The notes under the pieces were generated by a model. The model saw only the letters and a program-made list of their open reading frames with translations, did no database searches and was not told the origin of the DNA. The translations under genes and the position numbers were made by a program. Positions 48,150 to 61,399 of a stretch of 64,000 nucleotides of DNA are shown one piece after another. Origin of the DNA: Cyclina sinensis. Taxonomy: Eukaryota; Mollusca; Bivalvia; Venerida; Veneridae. The stretch lies in NCBI GenBank assembly GCA_012932295.1, contig JAAONU010000081.1:1-64000 (forward strand). Reading direction: 5' to 3'. Within the stretch, counting starts at the first letter, position 1, and each line of letters begins with the position of its first letter.

Positions 48150-48687
48150 ACACCAAAATCATGCTAATTGAATGTTACACCATATGTGTGTGATTTGTGA
48201 TAAAAGAGTGTCTGTGTAATGAAAAAAGGAATATAGTTTACGATTTATAGCTTTTCAATTATTCATACTGAAAGTCCGGTTTTATTTATAGACACACAAT
48301 TGTCATTACAGTATTTGTTCAATAATACCGTCTGATTTTGAAATAAGTAGCATTTCAGAAGGTATTTGCTTTTATTAAAGTTATATAAATGCACTGATTT
48401 GTTCTCTTTTAAAATGACATGACAAAACCTTGCTAATTGAATGTTACACCATATGTGTGTGATTTGTGATAAAAGAGTGTCTGTGTAATGAAAAAAGGAA
48501 TATAGTTTACGATTTATAGCTTTTCAATTATTCATACTGAAAGTCCGGTTTTATTTATAGACACACAATTGTCATTACAGTATTCGTTCAATAATACCGT
48601 CTGATTTTGAAATAAGTAGCATTTCAGAAGGTATTTGCTTTTATTAAAGTTATATAAATGCACTGATTTGTTCTCTTTTAAAATGAC
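48150..48687. repeat. 269-bp tandem duplication, nearly identical
   Basis: Copies start near 48162 and 48431; over about 257 bp I see one difference (gtatttgttc versus gtattcgttc). The near-identity indicates a very recent event or an assembly artefact. Confidence 0.97.
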
Positions 48688-50400
48688 TTTAGTACTTTAT
48701 TTTGTACATGGAAACTGTAATTCGAAGTTTTATTTCATTTCATATAATGATACATTGTATGAATGCATGTGTTAGAATAGAAAGGGAAAAAGAAGTACTA
48801 AAACAACGAACACAATTGCCTAGGAAACCTTTGAGTTTGTTACGTTTATTTTAATGACTTAAATAAAAGTGTGATTAAATAAACAGACGCTTGAAACACT
48901 TCGTTGATTTGATAATCGTCAGCTGCTACAAGACACTCATAAAAAACTGTTCAAACTCTATAACAGTAACTTAACCTACGATGACTTCAATACGTTTAGA
49001 TGTAAAACAATAAAAACATCACACGGGTAGATACATTAACCTTCCCCTACCAGCCTGATAAAATTATTTCATACTATATAACATTCAAAAACTACACAAT
49101 ATCTAGACAAGCAACTTTTCATATAATACACTGTTTCTATAATTGCGAGTATTCTTATAGTTATAATGTCTCTAGCAAGAAGGGAGGGAATACACTAACA
49201 CAATACTGATTATAAGAATTCATAGTACATCGATACAGTAGGCAACCTCAAGGTCACATTTACAGACAGATCTTACCCTCACTTATTTTAATAATCATGT
49301 ACATGTGTAGAACATATACAATTTATCCGCCACCAGTATTTCTTTTCTGCAAGTCTATCAAATATCTACAATAAGACAATATCTAACGAGAGTACACTCT
49401 CAAATGTGAATTTAAGTTCTGTTTAAATAAGCCAACTAAATTCCTGTACGCGTATGTGTAAGTCTCATAATGCAAAGGGTCAATGTCATATCAACATTGT
49501 TGTGTTTTTCCTTATAGCCTTTTGTTCAGAAATACAAACACTGGACAACATTCATTATCATTCTCTCGTCAACATTTACATTTCTAACAGTAATATTATT
49601 TTACTCGTTTTACCTGCAGAATATACGCCTGTTTGATTGCTATATTATAGATAGCAGAAAGATGGGTAACATGTTTTTACTGAAGGGAAACACGAAATGC
49701 TTGCAATGTATCGTTTTATTACAAACTACGGAAAGAAAACGTTTTGAAATTCGAGGCAGTGTATTCTGGTGATATGCTTTATAATTATAATTATTATTAT
49801 TTCCTGTTTGTAAAGTTACGATCTATTTGTTGGCACAACAAGCTGTTTAAACACACAGAAACCAAAATAATATAATGCAGATATACATATTCTATGTCTC
49901 TCATATATAACTACATTCCCATAATTTAGACATCAAAACATAACGTTAAAAGACATAAACAGTTAATGTTATAAACATATATCTTTACTGACATTCGCTT
50001 CTTTCAAACCTTAAATGTTGTGCGACTGTCTTATATTGTACTTATCTTTTCTCGACATATTACTGACCTGTTTTTTATTACCGCACGTTAGTACATTCTA
50101 CTAGGACGTTTAGTTTAGTTTAAACATATTTTATTCTCAGAATATTTACAGTTTATATTTGACAATATATACACAACACAGCAAACAAATATTCATAATG
50201 AAAAGGATAAGAACGAAAGACATTGTCTTATAAAATTCTTCTCCTTAATTACATTTTGACTATAGATCGGTGCTTACTTATTTTAATAGATCTGAGAAAA
50301 AAGAAAAAAAAAGTATATTAAGAAAAAGTTAGATGAGAATTAATTGATGATAACAAGAATTCAAGTGATGAGTTGATGTAGTAAGTGTTGATATTGTAAG
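48688..50400. other. Stretch with no recognised gene
   Basis: Nothing supported; the 60-codon frame at 49454-49636 is unrecognised. Confidence 0.5.
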
Positions 50401-50412
50401 TATACAATAGGA

Positions 50413-50470
50413 GAGAAAAAGAGAGTGTGTATGTGTGTGTGTGAGAGAGAAAGAGGGAGAGAGAGAGAGG
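50413..50470. repeat. (GT)n/(GA)n microsatellite
   Basis: gtgtgtatgtgtgtgtgtg followed by gagagagaaagagggagaga. It gives the minus-strand low-complexity part of the frame at 50361-50669. Confidence 0.95.
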
Positions 50471-51079
50471 ACCTGTGGACAAAAAAGAATGACATTAGAC
50501 AATAAAACAACTTAATGTTGATACTAGAGGTAGTAGCACAGGCGAACAACCTAGGTATGTAAGCAGAGTGGAGAAGAAGAGATGATGAGATATGATGAAT
50601 ATGTAAGAAAGAAAACAGTTGGAGAATATGTTTGAAATAGACATGAAACAAGATATATGGTGGAATCAATTGAACTCACAGTGTATTTCTCAAATAACAT
50701 GAAGAGACTGTACTTCTTTCAATAATGTGCGTTAATGTTTTACGCACACAAAATAGAATTTAGATACTTCATTGGATTTAGATTGAATCCGCATGACCTG
50801 ACATATATCGATATTAATTAATGTGAATCTCAGTCAGGTCATTTAATAATGAATTTTATACTTGGAAGTAATATATGGAAAACAGTGAGATGAAATAATT
50901 TATAATACAATTTAAATGAATTTTAACGGTGAAAGTTTCTTTGAAAAAAAAAAATTGTATGTGTTATACACTTTCGAAGATTTTTGAAGTTGATAGATCC
51001 TTTGAAAAAGTAAAGAAAGAAAGAAAAAAAGTATCTTGCAATACCAAGAAAAGAATAAAAGTATCTTGCAATACAAAGC

Positions 51080-51790
51080 ATGTTAATACCATGTTAAATC
51101 TTATCGGAATAAATAAAAAAAATATCATAATAATGTATGACACTATTTGAAGTGAGTAGATAGCTTTTCGAAAGATAAATATTAATTGAACAGCTTTCAT
51201 AGCTAAATTAACATAAATGAAACACAGATTTCAAAAATATGCATATAAATTAAATAATGTTCAAAAAATCATAAGGAGGATTTTACCGTTGGCGATTTGA
51301 GTTGAAGAAGGAAAATACACCAAGTGTACTAACAGTACGTTTTGTTATACAGTTATAACAGCCAGAGGTACATGTAAAAACAGTCAAGTTAACTGTCATT
51401 TACCTTAACAATGTTTGACAATATTTGGAGTAAAAATAGATAGCTTTGAAAACTATAATATCAAGAAATATACTACACTTTTCAGAATATATTGCGAGAA
51501 CAGTTCCCGTAGCTAAGTTAAAGATAAACGAGATACAGGTTCCACAGATATGAATGTAAGTTAAACATTTTTATAGCTACGTTAATGATAAAAAATTACA
51601 GGTTTCAAAGACATACATGTAAATTAAATAACTTTTAAAACAATCGTATAGAGAAAATTTACGACTTGACTTGAACAATGTTGAAGAATGAAAATGAATA
51701 AGCGAAATACTGGTTCCAAAGATATAAATGTAAGTTAAACATTTTTTATAGCTACGTTAATGATAAATGAACACAGGACGTTTCATGCTT
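51080..51790. repeat. Degenerate repeat of a 150-290-bp unit
   Basis: Blocks recur in order: gacaNtatttgNagt...atagatagctt; catagctaNNttaa; caggtttcaaaNatat; aNgtaaNttaaa. Clear copies start near 51138 and 51417, with shorter ones near 51545 and 51710. Confidence 0.75.
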
Positions 51791-54140
51791 CCTTGTTGAG
51801 TATTCATTCAGTCAGATATATGAGGTGTCAATAAATGCGCACAGAAAATCGGTAGCGCTCTTTATTTATTTAATAAAAGTCACGTATACAAAAATTGCAA
51901 ATGTGTTTAATGTACAGATATGTGTAGCGCACATTCATGAGATACACGGAACGCACTGACCTTAGGTTTATAAAAGGCCAGTGAGGTGGATAATGCCCTT
52001 CTCAAAGTAGAGGTACTTTTTGTATGAGTAAACAATAAAGATTAAAGCACCATGATCACAGTTAAACGATAGAAATAGAAAACATTTGTTCACTTTCCCT
52101 CGTTTTCTGGCCAAAAAAAGAAGAAGAAAAAAGAAAAAACAAATCGGCTCTGGGAGGAATCATTGCATGGGAAAACGCACTTTTCGTAAACGTCCACTTG
52201 GGAAAAATATCGGTTAAATATAGAATACAGTATCCCCGAAACAGGTGTTTGGTGTACCACGTGACATGCTCAGCAGCATGTCGTCTTCACCAGTACCGGC
52301 ACATGCATTTTTCATGAGTATAAATTCCGAACCACCATATGACAAGTAAGTACGAAAGTCCATAAGAATGATTTCGAGGGTCTTAAAACAGACTTCCTCT
52401 AAATTAAGCGGACAGACGTAGCTCTTTGACTCTGATAGGTGAATATTTTAGGTGAATATTGCGACACATGGTGAAAAAAGCGTGCCGCGACAGGGACACC
52501 CTACCTCTGATTTCTCTCAAAAGAATTTCATCGCGTGTTTGCTTAAGTTTTTGTGACACTGTTTCCGGTCCCTTACGCAATAAACAGAACTTAGATATTA
52601 AACTGTTGAACAGACTCAATATAGCAAATTTCAATCAAGTTTCTGCTTCTTTGTATAAATAAGTTGAAGTATTCAGTTGTCTTTGTTAATGTTTAACAAA
52701 TCTTGTAAATAAACTGCAAAAAATCTTAAATACTTTCATTTGTAATATTTTGGCAACACTTTGAAAGCGATGTTTGGGACATTTATCCATGAAACGAATA
52801 CATGTGGATTTGGTCAATATTCAAATACGGATATGATGTGAGCGCATGTGCGAGGAGTAAATATGTGTTCAATCATGTGACGGCACACGAAAATAAAAGT
52901 TCTAAATAGGTTGTATACCGTTCGTAAAGCTTTAGTCTATGCGAAAAACTTTTCATTTTTTTGTTAGAAGACGTAATACACATTATAACTAAAATCAAAA
53001 TGTGTGTCAATGACCATATGAACAAGTTCGTAGTTTTTTTTTTTCTTTTTTTAAGACTAAAATTATTTGAACATTCGACTTCGAAACGTTTTTCAACAAT
53101 GTATTTTATTGACATCGTTTACGTGTTAGGATCTCAAAACCTTCTTTTTCAGCATAACAAGACCACATCTGTTTTCTAGTCAAATAAATGCGTTTTTCAT
53201 CCTTCGTAAGTTTGTTACGCCCTGACAATATGGTGTACTTTATACGATTACAATGAATAGAAACAATTACATTCAATGCAAACTGTGTTTAAGGTGTAGT
53301 CCGACTAAAAGAAACCCGTTGTGATTCATATAGTGCTAACCAAACATTGTTAGAACACAAATCCAGAAAAGAAGTTACAAGTTAATAATAAATATAAGAG
53401 CTGTATTCATCGACATTGAAACAATCGAGTATTTTCTCCTTAAGCTTTACGCTCTACAGTAATGCATATTTGGAACATTCCAAAACGAAACGACTACGTT
53501 TTATGTCGGCAGGTAAAGGTCATATAAACAATTTGTTCTTCAAGATTGAGAATAACAGTTTAAATATTATGTTTAAAGCTTGTAACATGAGTGGCAAATT
53601 TGACACGGAATCAACTTTTAAATTCTATAATATCATCTGGGCTTGAAAAAGACCTGACTACTTAAAATCAACAATCAATACTGCTCGTCGTGAAAACGAT
53701 TATTGCAAATATACAGTTGTATAAAGGAGCGCTCTACTTTAACAAGTACTCTTTTATTCTTACATTTCAATAGTCGATAAAGAGATCGTTTATGCGACCT
53801 TTGTCAAGGTGACGATATTACAAATCTTACCACATGCTATTGATTAGAGAAGATACCGAGGAGAGAAATATTGGCACGTTTTCATGGTAAAGTCAAACAT
53901 GTAAAACCCACAGTATCTTGGTATGGGAGCAGTCTACCAGACATCAGAAGAATTAAACTAAAGTAATTCAAGAGATCACACACTGGTTTCACCGTTATTG
54001 TCTGCCGCTAAAAACTATGCAGTCCTAAAACATGCACTGCTATAAAACCTAATAATTACTGAAAATGGTTCCGTGTGGGGTAACAAACCCGAATCCTCTT
54101 TATTATAAGGTTCATTTAGTAAATGGATACCTTATCATAC
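51791..54140. other. Stretch with no convincing gene
   Basis: Unrecognised frames occur at 52404-52634 (minus), 52459-52662 (plus) and 53416-53646 (plus). A short CDLCQGD-like peptide near 53785-53815 (plus) is faintly like a LINE zinc-binding tail but too short to call. A TATA-like tttataaaagg lies at 51968. Confidence 0.45.
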
Positions 54141-54262
54141 ACATGCACGCACGCGTGCACACACGCACACGCAAGCACACGTGCATGCACGTTCTCACGC
54201 AGTTACACGTACACTTATACATAGTTGACCTGTCGCGCAAGCCAGCACCTCGCACGCACAAA
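54141..54262. repeat. (CA/GCAC)n microsatellite
   Basis: Runs of acacatgcacgcacgcgtgc and cacacgcacacgcaagcaca. The frames on both strands here (54065-54277 and 54112-54315) are by-products. Confidence 0.93.
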
Positions 54263-57200
54263 CGGGTGGATACATGAACCAAAATATAACACAAGTGCGC
54301 ATTAGCACAAAACACTCAGTTTCCCATGCATGTGATCTCAGTTGCGTACAAAGAAAGTGATTGTTATTTGGTGAAAAACATTAAAGATTGCGCTTGGCCT
54401 TATTGATCAGCAGACTCGTTTTTACTACTTTTTCTTAAAATGGTCCCTGTTTGCAGTCCTTAATTCATAGTTCAGCATTCACATTTACTGTGTGTGGCAA
54501 AAACAAATCTAAAACTCCTTTATAGTACATAGTAACGATACGAAATATTAAAAATGTTGAAACGAATAACAAAATGCTTACACGGGTAACGACTATCTGA
54601 AATATGCAGTACAATACGTCAATTATTTCAAATGGTCCTAACTAGACCCGTTTTATTAGTTGAGTACAGTATACAAATGCAAACAATCCCGCTTTGTATA
54701 GGGTAGATTTAGGTCGATCAATAGTGTTCGCTATACATTGAAGTCTATTTTTGATTCATGAAAAAAATAATCAGTTTAAAGCCTCCACTTGTTCCGATTA
54801 GGAACTAAGTGGTAAACAAAGTGTGGTGACATATTTAATGTGTTTCTTTCAGATAGTTTGCTGACTTAACTCGTATAAATATCAAACATAATAATGGTTT
54901 TACTTCTGCCTCTTTGTAGGGTTCTTAAATCAAAACGAGAACCGTATTAATCATAAACGTTTAAACTAAAAGAAAGAGTTACTAAAGTAAAACTAAATCC
55001 GCAAGTTAAATAATCTCCTACAAGCAACTTAAAAATAACACACAACGCAAGTTTCATGAACTAACGCAGCGTGTTTGAATTCTAAATATCATTTATGTAA
55101 TTAAGTATCTGAAATTATAAGAATGTGTGATTTAAGTTACTATGGAAAAGCACATTTTAATGAAGCTTAGATAAATATTGAGACAAAAATATATAATGTA
55201 CAGGTATACAACTTTCACAAAAAAGATGCAGGATGGAGGACCATTTAATGAGGAATGAATCTATCACAAACAGACCACTGTATTTTACTATTTAGACATA
55301 TTGATTGTTTCTTTCCTAGGTTGACAGGCTCTTTGCGTAACAAATGTATTGATTCTGTAAAACATTGACGATAAAAATGTTTTTAAAGATGTTTTTCACA
55401 GTTTCAAAGAGTATGTTTTCTCTATTTCTTTAGCCACATCTTTCGTATACAAATTTCATTGTGTGTCATGTTTGAAAGCTTTAAACAAATAAAAATCAAG
55501 TATGAATCTTTTACAAAGAAATGCAAAATTTATTTACCGAAAAATAAACATTAAGCAAAAAACCGCCTAGATAGAGTTGGGATCAAACTAACAATCTTTG
55601 TAACGTGTGACCTTCAAACTGCACCTAACCAACACACACAACGGTCTTGAATAAGGTAGGAGGTAGTTTATTACGCCTGTACTACCTAAAATATATGTCT
55701 TGTCTTCATGTTCTATAAGAAAATATAATAGAATAACATAATAATACATATGGCCTATGCCGTCATTCTCCTCTCGTAGAATGACCTCTGTTTCTATCAT
55801 AAGTTTGGGATCGTCGTCAAATGTGCATTTCAATACCTGACAAATAACCTTCACTTCATTTATTGGCTTGTCTCCTACTAATAAACCATTTTGCTATCAG
55901 CCACGTAGTATGCAGAAAAGATTTACATGCTCTGAGCTTTATCCACCGGTTGCCAAGCTTCCGACATGACTATGTGAGACGGAAGCGATGAGTCCGGAGA
56001 GAGTTTCGGAAGTAATTTAGCAGGTTTTTCATTGAAGATCTTCTTGGTACTCTATGCATGTTTGTGTTCGTTTCAAAACATTTTCCTCCTCTTCGTTTCC
56101 TAAATGAATTAAATGATGCTAAAATGTTATTTATGATTTATATTGTTTATATATATTTTGTCAATTCAAGAACTGTTACAGATGTAAGTCGTTATGTTGT
56201 TTAAACCCGCGAAAAAAGCCTAAGATTTATCTAATAATGCCAGACACAATTTAAAATGGGCATTTTGTTTTCTAGACCAACTGGACAATTCCTTTTTAAA
56301 ATGGATCGTATTCAACGCTATAACTATATGACAAGAATTGCTATTAATAATTACAGAACGTTTATATGGTCTGCACAATTTGCAATTCAGTCAGCAAGAT
56401 CAGGGCTGAATACAACTAATTAAATCGATATTTAGGAGAAAGGGCACAAGAATGGCCCATTAAATTGAATGATTTCAATTGTGTAACCCTTATCAGTATG
56501 GTTCGAAATTAAAAGTGTTCGTCTTAGTGGGCCAGTTGTAAGCACAAGATGATGTCATGGGATCTGAGGAAGCAAGCCATTTATTTACATCATTGTGTTT
56601 GTTTTTGATTGCATGCATTCACACATTCCTTTAAGATAACTGTGATTTTGTGCCACTACCCATGAGTAAGATTTCCAAAACCATTTTTATACTTCGAAAT
56701 ATTTCAATAGAAATCCACAGAGCCATTTGAACGGTTCCGAAATACTTGCAAAAAGTGACTTGTTTATAAGAAAATATGGGACAGTAGTGTACAAATTGAT
56801 GTCTTCTGACGTTGCAATCTAAATTCATAAATTTCGACTTAACAGGATTGGAATATTTAGTGTTTTAACATGCATACAGTCGATATTTGCTATTAAACCA
56901 TTTAGTAAGGAGAAAACACTTAGAAATAACTTTATTACTGACTAATAAGTTACATTTCTATAATTCTTGTCCTAGGGACAGAACTCCTTGCAGACTTCAC
57001 GAAAAGTACCGACAAAGTTCGTGTTTAATTCGACAGGCAATGATGGTAAAATAAAAGTAATATAACTAAAGTAAAGTAGCTGTCATTTATACAATATAAA
57101 ATGGTACGAATTGAGAAAAAAAGAAAATAATCGAAGATATTTAAGTAAACATATTCGTATGCGACGATTACAATTCTGAAACTCACACGGTTCGTGATTT

Positions 57201-57620
57201 ATTTCTCTTCATTTAATTCCTAGTAGGTAATTGAGAAACATTTTATTTAACGCAGACACAATATATCACTAGTGGTCAATTTAAAAGAGATGTAGTATCT
57301 CAATCACTAAGCCACAAACATACATTAGTTCCGTAGAATGCAGAAATAGCCTGCGAAAATGTAATATAGTAAACTTCACTTATAGCGAACACGGTTTTTA
57401 TGAACAATTATTTTTGCCTTCGTTTGTCAGTATAAAAACCCATTATAGGTAACATGTTTAAAAATCATAATTGTTTAATATAAGGAACTTATATTTTAGA
57501 CCCAAATGAGAGAAAAAAAAGAAAACAAAGACGACATACAGAAAATTGCATGTTTACAACGAACTCCAAAATATGGACTACCTGTAAATAGATCCCATTT
57601 GTTTCCACTTTCGTTTTCAT
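54263..57620. other. Stretch with no recognised gene
   Basis: The 88-codon minus frame at 55588-55854 (contains CTFDDDPKLMIETEVILREE) looks somewhat more protein-like than its neighbours but matches no family I know and shows no clear splice sites. Nothing else is supported. Confidence 0.45.
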
Positions 57621-57621
57621 C

Positions 57622-57868
57622 TGCACCGATTAAAAGTCGGTGAAATATATAGCTGCTGCTATTTCAGTACAACTATAAAATAAAACTTGTATACATATAG
57701 TTTGCGTTTGAAAATATCTTTAGTATGTGTTCTTGTCATCAGGATAACATAGATATTCACATTGAAATGACCTATTTATACATGCTCACATCAATAAATA
57801 AGTATAATGTATACACATTTAAAATGAACATTCAACTTATTTCAGTTGTTCTTTATTTAATCGGTGCA
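57622..57868. mobile_element. Possible 247-bp MITE with 13-bp inverted ends
   Basis: TGCACCGATTAAA at 57622-57634 and its exact reverse complement TTTAATCGGTGCA at 57856-57868. No convincing target duplication, so the call rests on the inverted ends alone. Confidence 0.4.
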
Positions 57869-58075
57869 AGGGAGATAACAATCAGAAATTTACATGAGTA
57901 ATGTTTCTTAATAAAATGCTTCAAATGAAGGAAGATGGTAAATAATCAGCATATTATAAATGAGTTGGTTCGCTTCAAAGCAGGTTAATTGAATTGACCT
58001 ATTCATACATGCTCATGTCAATAATTAACTACATTGTATACAACATATATAAAATAAACATTCAAATTATTAATT
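57765..58075. repeat. Diverged duplication upstream of the TRIM-like gene
   Basis: Copies at 57765-57845 and 57995-58075 share tgacctattNatacatgctc, tcaataaNtaa and aaaatNaacattcaaNttat. The first overlaps the putative MITE. Confidence 0.8.
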
Positions 58076-58149
58076 GTATGAATTGTGTGAATGAAGACAT
58101 GCTTATTATGCTTCTGATCAAGAGCTATTAATGAACGTCAATATCAGTA

Positions 58150-58265
58150 ATATAAATAAAGTATCTACTCCATGACTAACGGCGTATATTTTTACCGATT
58201 AAAGTGTGTTAAAATTCATGCAATGCTGTGTTGCTGTAACAAAAAATGAGACAGTAACTTAGTTT
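58150..58265. repeat. Dispersed repeat B, copy 2
   Basis: Diverged copy of 47436-47560 with the same ordered blocks, 440 bp before the TRIM-like start codon. Confidence 0.65.
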
Positions 58266-58705
58266 AGATATGTACTTCACAATTACAACTAGATAAAATT
58301 TCTATTTGTATAAACGTTATTTTTAATGTCGACCCATCTGCGAGTCATTCGCTTTAAATATCGACCGTAACTTTAAATATTATAATGTTTTGTTCGCAAA
58401 GAAACTACGATTAACTGTGTACTGTTGAATGTAGTGATCCTTTAGATTGTACTACTGATTAGCAGTTAATGTGGTATACAGTCTATTCGTAACAAAAGTT
58501 TAACATATGTCATTTTGCAAAGGCATATCATTTTCAACATGCGTGATTTTATCTAGCGTATAAACACTCCAGGTTTAAGACGATCAATACTGGTCGCTAT
58601 GTAAATAATAAAGTAGTAAAACGTGTGTACATATAAATATAAAACAGGAACTTTTAAACGCAAATAGTTAAAAGCTTTAGTTAAAATCGTTCAGACCGTT
58701 TAGTG

Positions 58706-59636
58706 ATGGAGGTGTCTGGTAAAATTAATGACTATGGTGACAAAACTTCTGATAAAGTCTGTGAGCTTTGTCAAACTGACAAACAAGCGGGCGGATTTTG
58801 TAAAGATTGTGAGCAATTTATGTGTAACGCGTGCTTTAGACTACATCTAAGGGCGAAAGTAGCTACGAATCATGTAATGGTGGACGTAGACCAGTCACCG
58901 AGATCATCTATGCTTGGGCGTAGTAGCGAGAGGGCTGTGAAATGTAAGCAGCATGGTGCGGAAATAATCAAGTTCTATTGTCGGAAACACGAGGTCGTTG
59001 GATGTGGAGATTGCGTGGTTCAAAATCATAATGTTTGCAAAGCAGAGTTCATTGATAAACTAGCAAAGGATTTTCATCAAAATTACGAATTCAAGGCACT
59101 GATGAGTAAAATTGAACAGATTGCTTTTGTAAACAACAGAAACAGTGAAAACATTCTAGAGAATGAACGCAATAATACGATGCTACTGGAAAAGGTTCTA
59201 GGAGATATAAGACAGTACAGAACAGATATCAATCAGTACTTAGACAAAGTAGAAGCGGATGTGATATCTGAAGCCAAAGCCGTTATGTCAGACAATAAAA
59301 AGCTGCTGACTAAATTGGAGAAAGATTGTGAACTACTTTCGACCAAAATCGAGAAAATAAATCAAGCGTTAAACGTCCAGTGTTTCCAGAACAACGAGTT
59401 GTTTATAAACACTGTCGAAAATAAGCCTACAGTTTCTAAGATTGAGACGGAGATTGCTGACATTCAGTCAAAATGTTTAAAAGAGTTCAAATTTGTTCCA
59501 GACGAGCAGTTGAGAGATATTGTGAGTTCAAAGAAGTGCCTTGGACGGCTGATCACTACAGCTGTAGCTCTTACTCCCAAGGACACCCAGAAGACAGAGG
59601 AAAAGACAAAGGATGTTACCGACAAGAAAAATACAG
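58706..59636 (+). CDS. TRIM-like protein, first coding exon: two B-boxes and coiled coil, no RING
   Basis: Start taken at the ATG at 58706; the preceding in-frame codon is GTG. The exon codes 310 residues plus one base and ends at a donor acag|gtacaa (59636/59637). B-box 1: C19, C22, C32, C35, C40, C43, H47 and H56. B-box 2: C80, H83, C92, H95, C100, C103, H108 and C111. Residues about 115-235 form long charged helices with heptad Leu/Ile (LLEKVLGDIRQYRTDINQYL), a typical TRIM coiled coil. The exon closes with a Lys/Glu/Thr-rich linker. TRIM proteins usually carry an N-terminal RING ubiquitin-ligase domain; none precedes B-box 1 here, so ligase activity cannot be assumed. Such RING-less proteins are numerous in bivalves and are often linked with immunity or scaffolding; a specific role here is unknown. 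Codon use is clearly coding, unlike flanking DNA. Confidence 0.92.
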
Positions 59637-60239
59637 GTACAATATATCTGATTTCTTTCCTTTAATTTCATGTATAAAACAAATGTAACAAAAAATATGT
59701 TTAAACATAATTAACTGATCATGTCAATTTTCTTTATTTTTGTTTCAGTAAAATACATGGAAGTAATCACTGTATTGGCATTATACCTTATTAAAACTGT
59801 TGAAACTGTCGATATAAAATGTAGGGAACAATGAGAGGGATTTTATTTAATTGAATTGGTTTAGCACTAGGTCTAGAATACAACATGGTAAGAACAGACA
59901 AATAGAATATTTGAATTTTAAATTATTTTATGAACAAAGTCATCACTATCTTGACGTATCCGTATCATTTTGATTTTATTGAAAAAGATTATTAGATATT
60001 CGTTAGATTTATTTCTTTGAATTTCTGTTGTGGATTGCGATGAATAATGTTTTGAAATGAGAGTTATATAATGTGATCCCGTATTAAATACTGTCGTTTC
60101 ATACCATTATGCATCAGTATCAATGTAAGTAATAAAAAAAAATCATCATCCATTGACTGTTTATTTGTCTCTCTGAGTTTATTTGTCGTCGGTACTTGTT
60201 TCCCATATCACCGAGTACCCTGAAGAATTGATTTATTGG

Positions 60240-60305
60240 GTTGGCGGACAAACTCACGATCTCTTTAAAACTAGGCTTTTGCGTTATCACTGGACCGCTT
60301 GTCAG
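60240..60305 (-). repeat. tRNA-derived SINE fragment
   Basis: Minus strand has an A-box-like gcggtccagtgataacgc (60282-60299) and a B-box-like gatcgtgagtttgtccgcc (60243-60261), similar to a degraded tRNA gene. The B-box has lost two bases. Confidence 0.45.
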
Positions 60306-60685
60306 CCGTCTGAATTAAAGCCATGTTCTAAAAATTGCCACAAACTTATAAACGTTTAACAGCTTCCTGTGGAAAACTCAGAGAGGGTTTTATTCCTAGA
60401 TAGTGTAATCCCTCCAACAGTACCCTTTCTTTCTCAATTATTTTAATTTCTGATGTCTCTGACTGTCCTTTTAACTCTAATCACACTTGTTGAATAGTTC
60501 ATCTATTTTAAATATAATGTAGATTGTCACAAAGTGTTCAAACTGAAGTTCAGTTACGCTAAGATATATACATTAGTATTTTATTTAAGATGCTAACTAA
60601 GTAAAAAATACAGTAAACGTTATCAATTGTAAATTTAAAAGTTCAACTAATGATAATAAACTAATAAATTAATAAACTATATATA

Positions 60686-60731
60686 GCAGTGTAAACTCTA
60701 ACTCCAAGCTTATCTGATTAGTCTACACTGC
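60686..60731. repeat. Short hairpin
   Basis: GCAGTGTAAACT (60686-60697) and AGTCTACACTGC (60720-60731) pair over 12 bp with one G-T wobble around a 22-base loop. Confidence 0.6.
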
Positions 60732-61399
60732 GATGATATTTAATCTATTCTACTACGGTATCATTCTTTTTGAGTCTGCACGGTAAGCTTAAATTAATCT
60801 ATACTCAAACATTAGTATGTGATGACTACAATTTCAGTCTGTATTGATTTTTAATTCTTTTTTTTATCATTTAATTTTTTTTCAATTTATTATCAGTTTT
60901 ATCCCATGAAGTTCAGTTTATATTTCTACATGAACCAACCGCATGTAATTCTGATAATTTTGTATGTTTGTGGTGTTCCAGAAAGTAAATAAAACAATTT
61001 TAAAAAAGGAAAATAATCTGAAAGTATAAAAGACACGAACTGGCTAGCATTTTTGCCAACAGTGGAGTGTTATTTTTATTTTTCTGTTATGTACATGATA
61101 TGTTAATATAGAGAATACGACCCAATAGTTTAACTTCTAACATTGATTAAACAATTACTACAGCATTCGTACTTCATTGCCAGACAGTTAGAACTTTTAT
61201 AGCGTCTGTTTTTCATTGTGATCGAAGAGACCGTTCCTTCGTTCTTTCTTCATTTCTTCCGCCAGTCTCTACGTTCTTTCTTTCGTCTATCCTTCTTCTT
61301 CCGGCCTGCTCTTTAAATCTAATAACAAGTAAAATATAAAAGCTTAAACATCAGATGTTAACAAAAGCAAAATTGTTAAACGATCCTCATACATTTCAG

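Larger units (their letters stand above)
59637..61399 (+). other. Intron 1 of the TRIM-like gene
   Basis: 1763 bp between gtacaa donor and acatttcag acceptor; phase 1 on both sides. Contains a tRNA-like SINE fragment (60240-60305), a 12-bp hairpin (60686-60731) and otherwise AT-rich sequence. Confidence 0.75.

Noticed and set aside
53416..53820. LINE ORF2 remnant (CDLCQGD-like)
   Set aside because: Only a few residues resemble the zinc-binding tail and the preceding 76-codon frame matches nothing known.
54065..54315. Overlapping 67- and 70-codon frames
   Set aside because: Follow a CA/GCAC microsatellite.
58703..58705. GTG start one codon before the ATG of the TRIM-like gene
   Set aside because: A nuclear eukaryotic gene would use the ATG at 58706.
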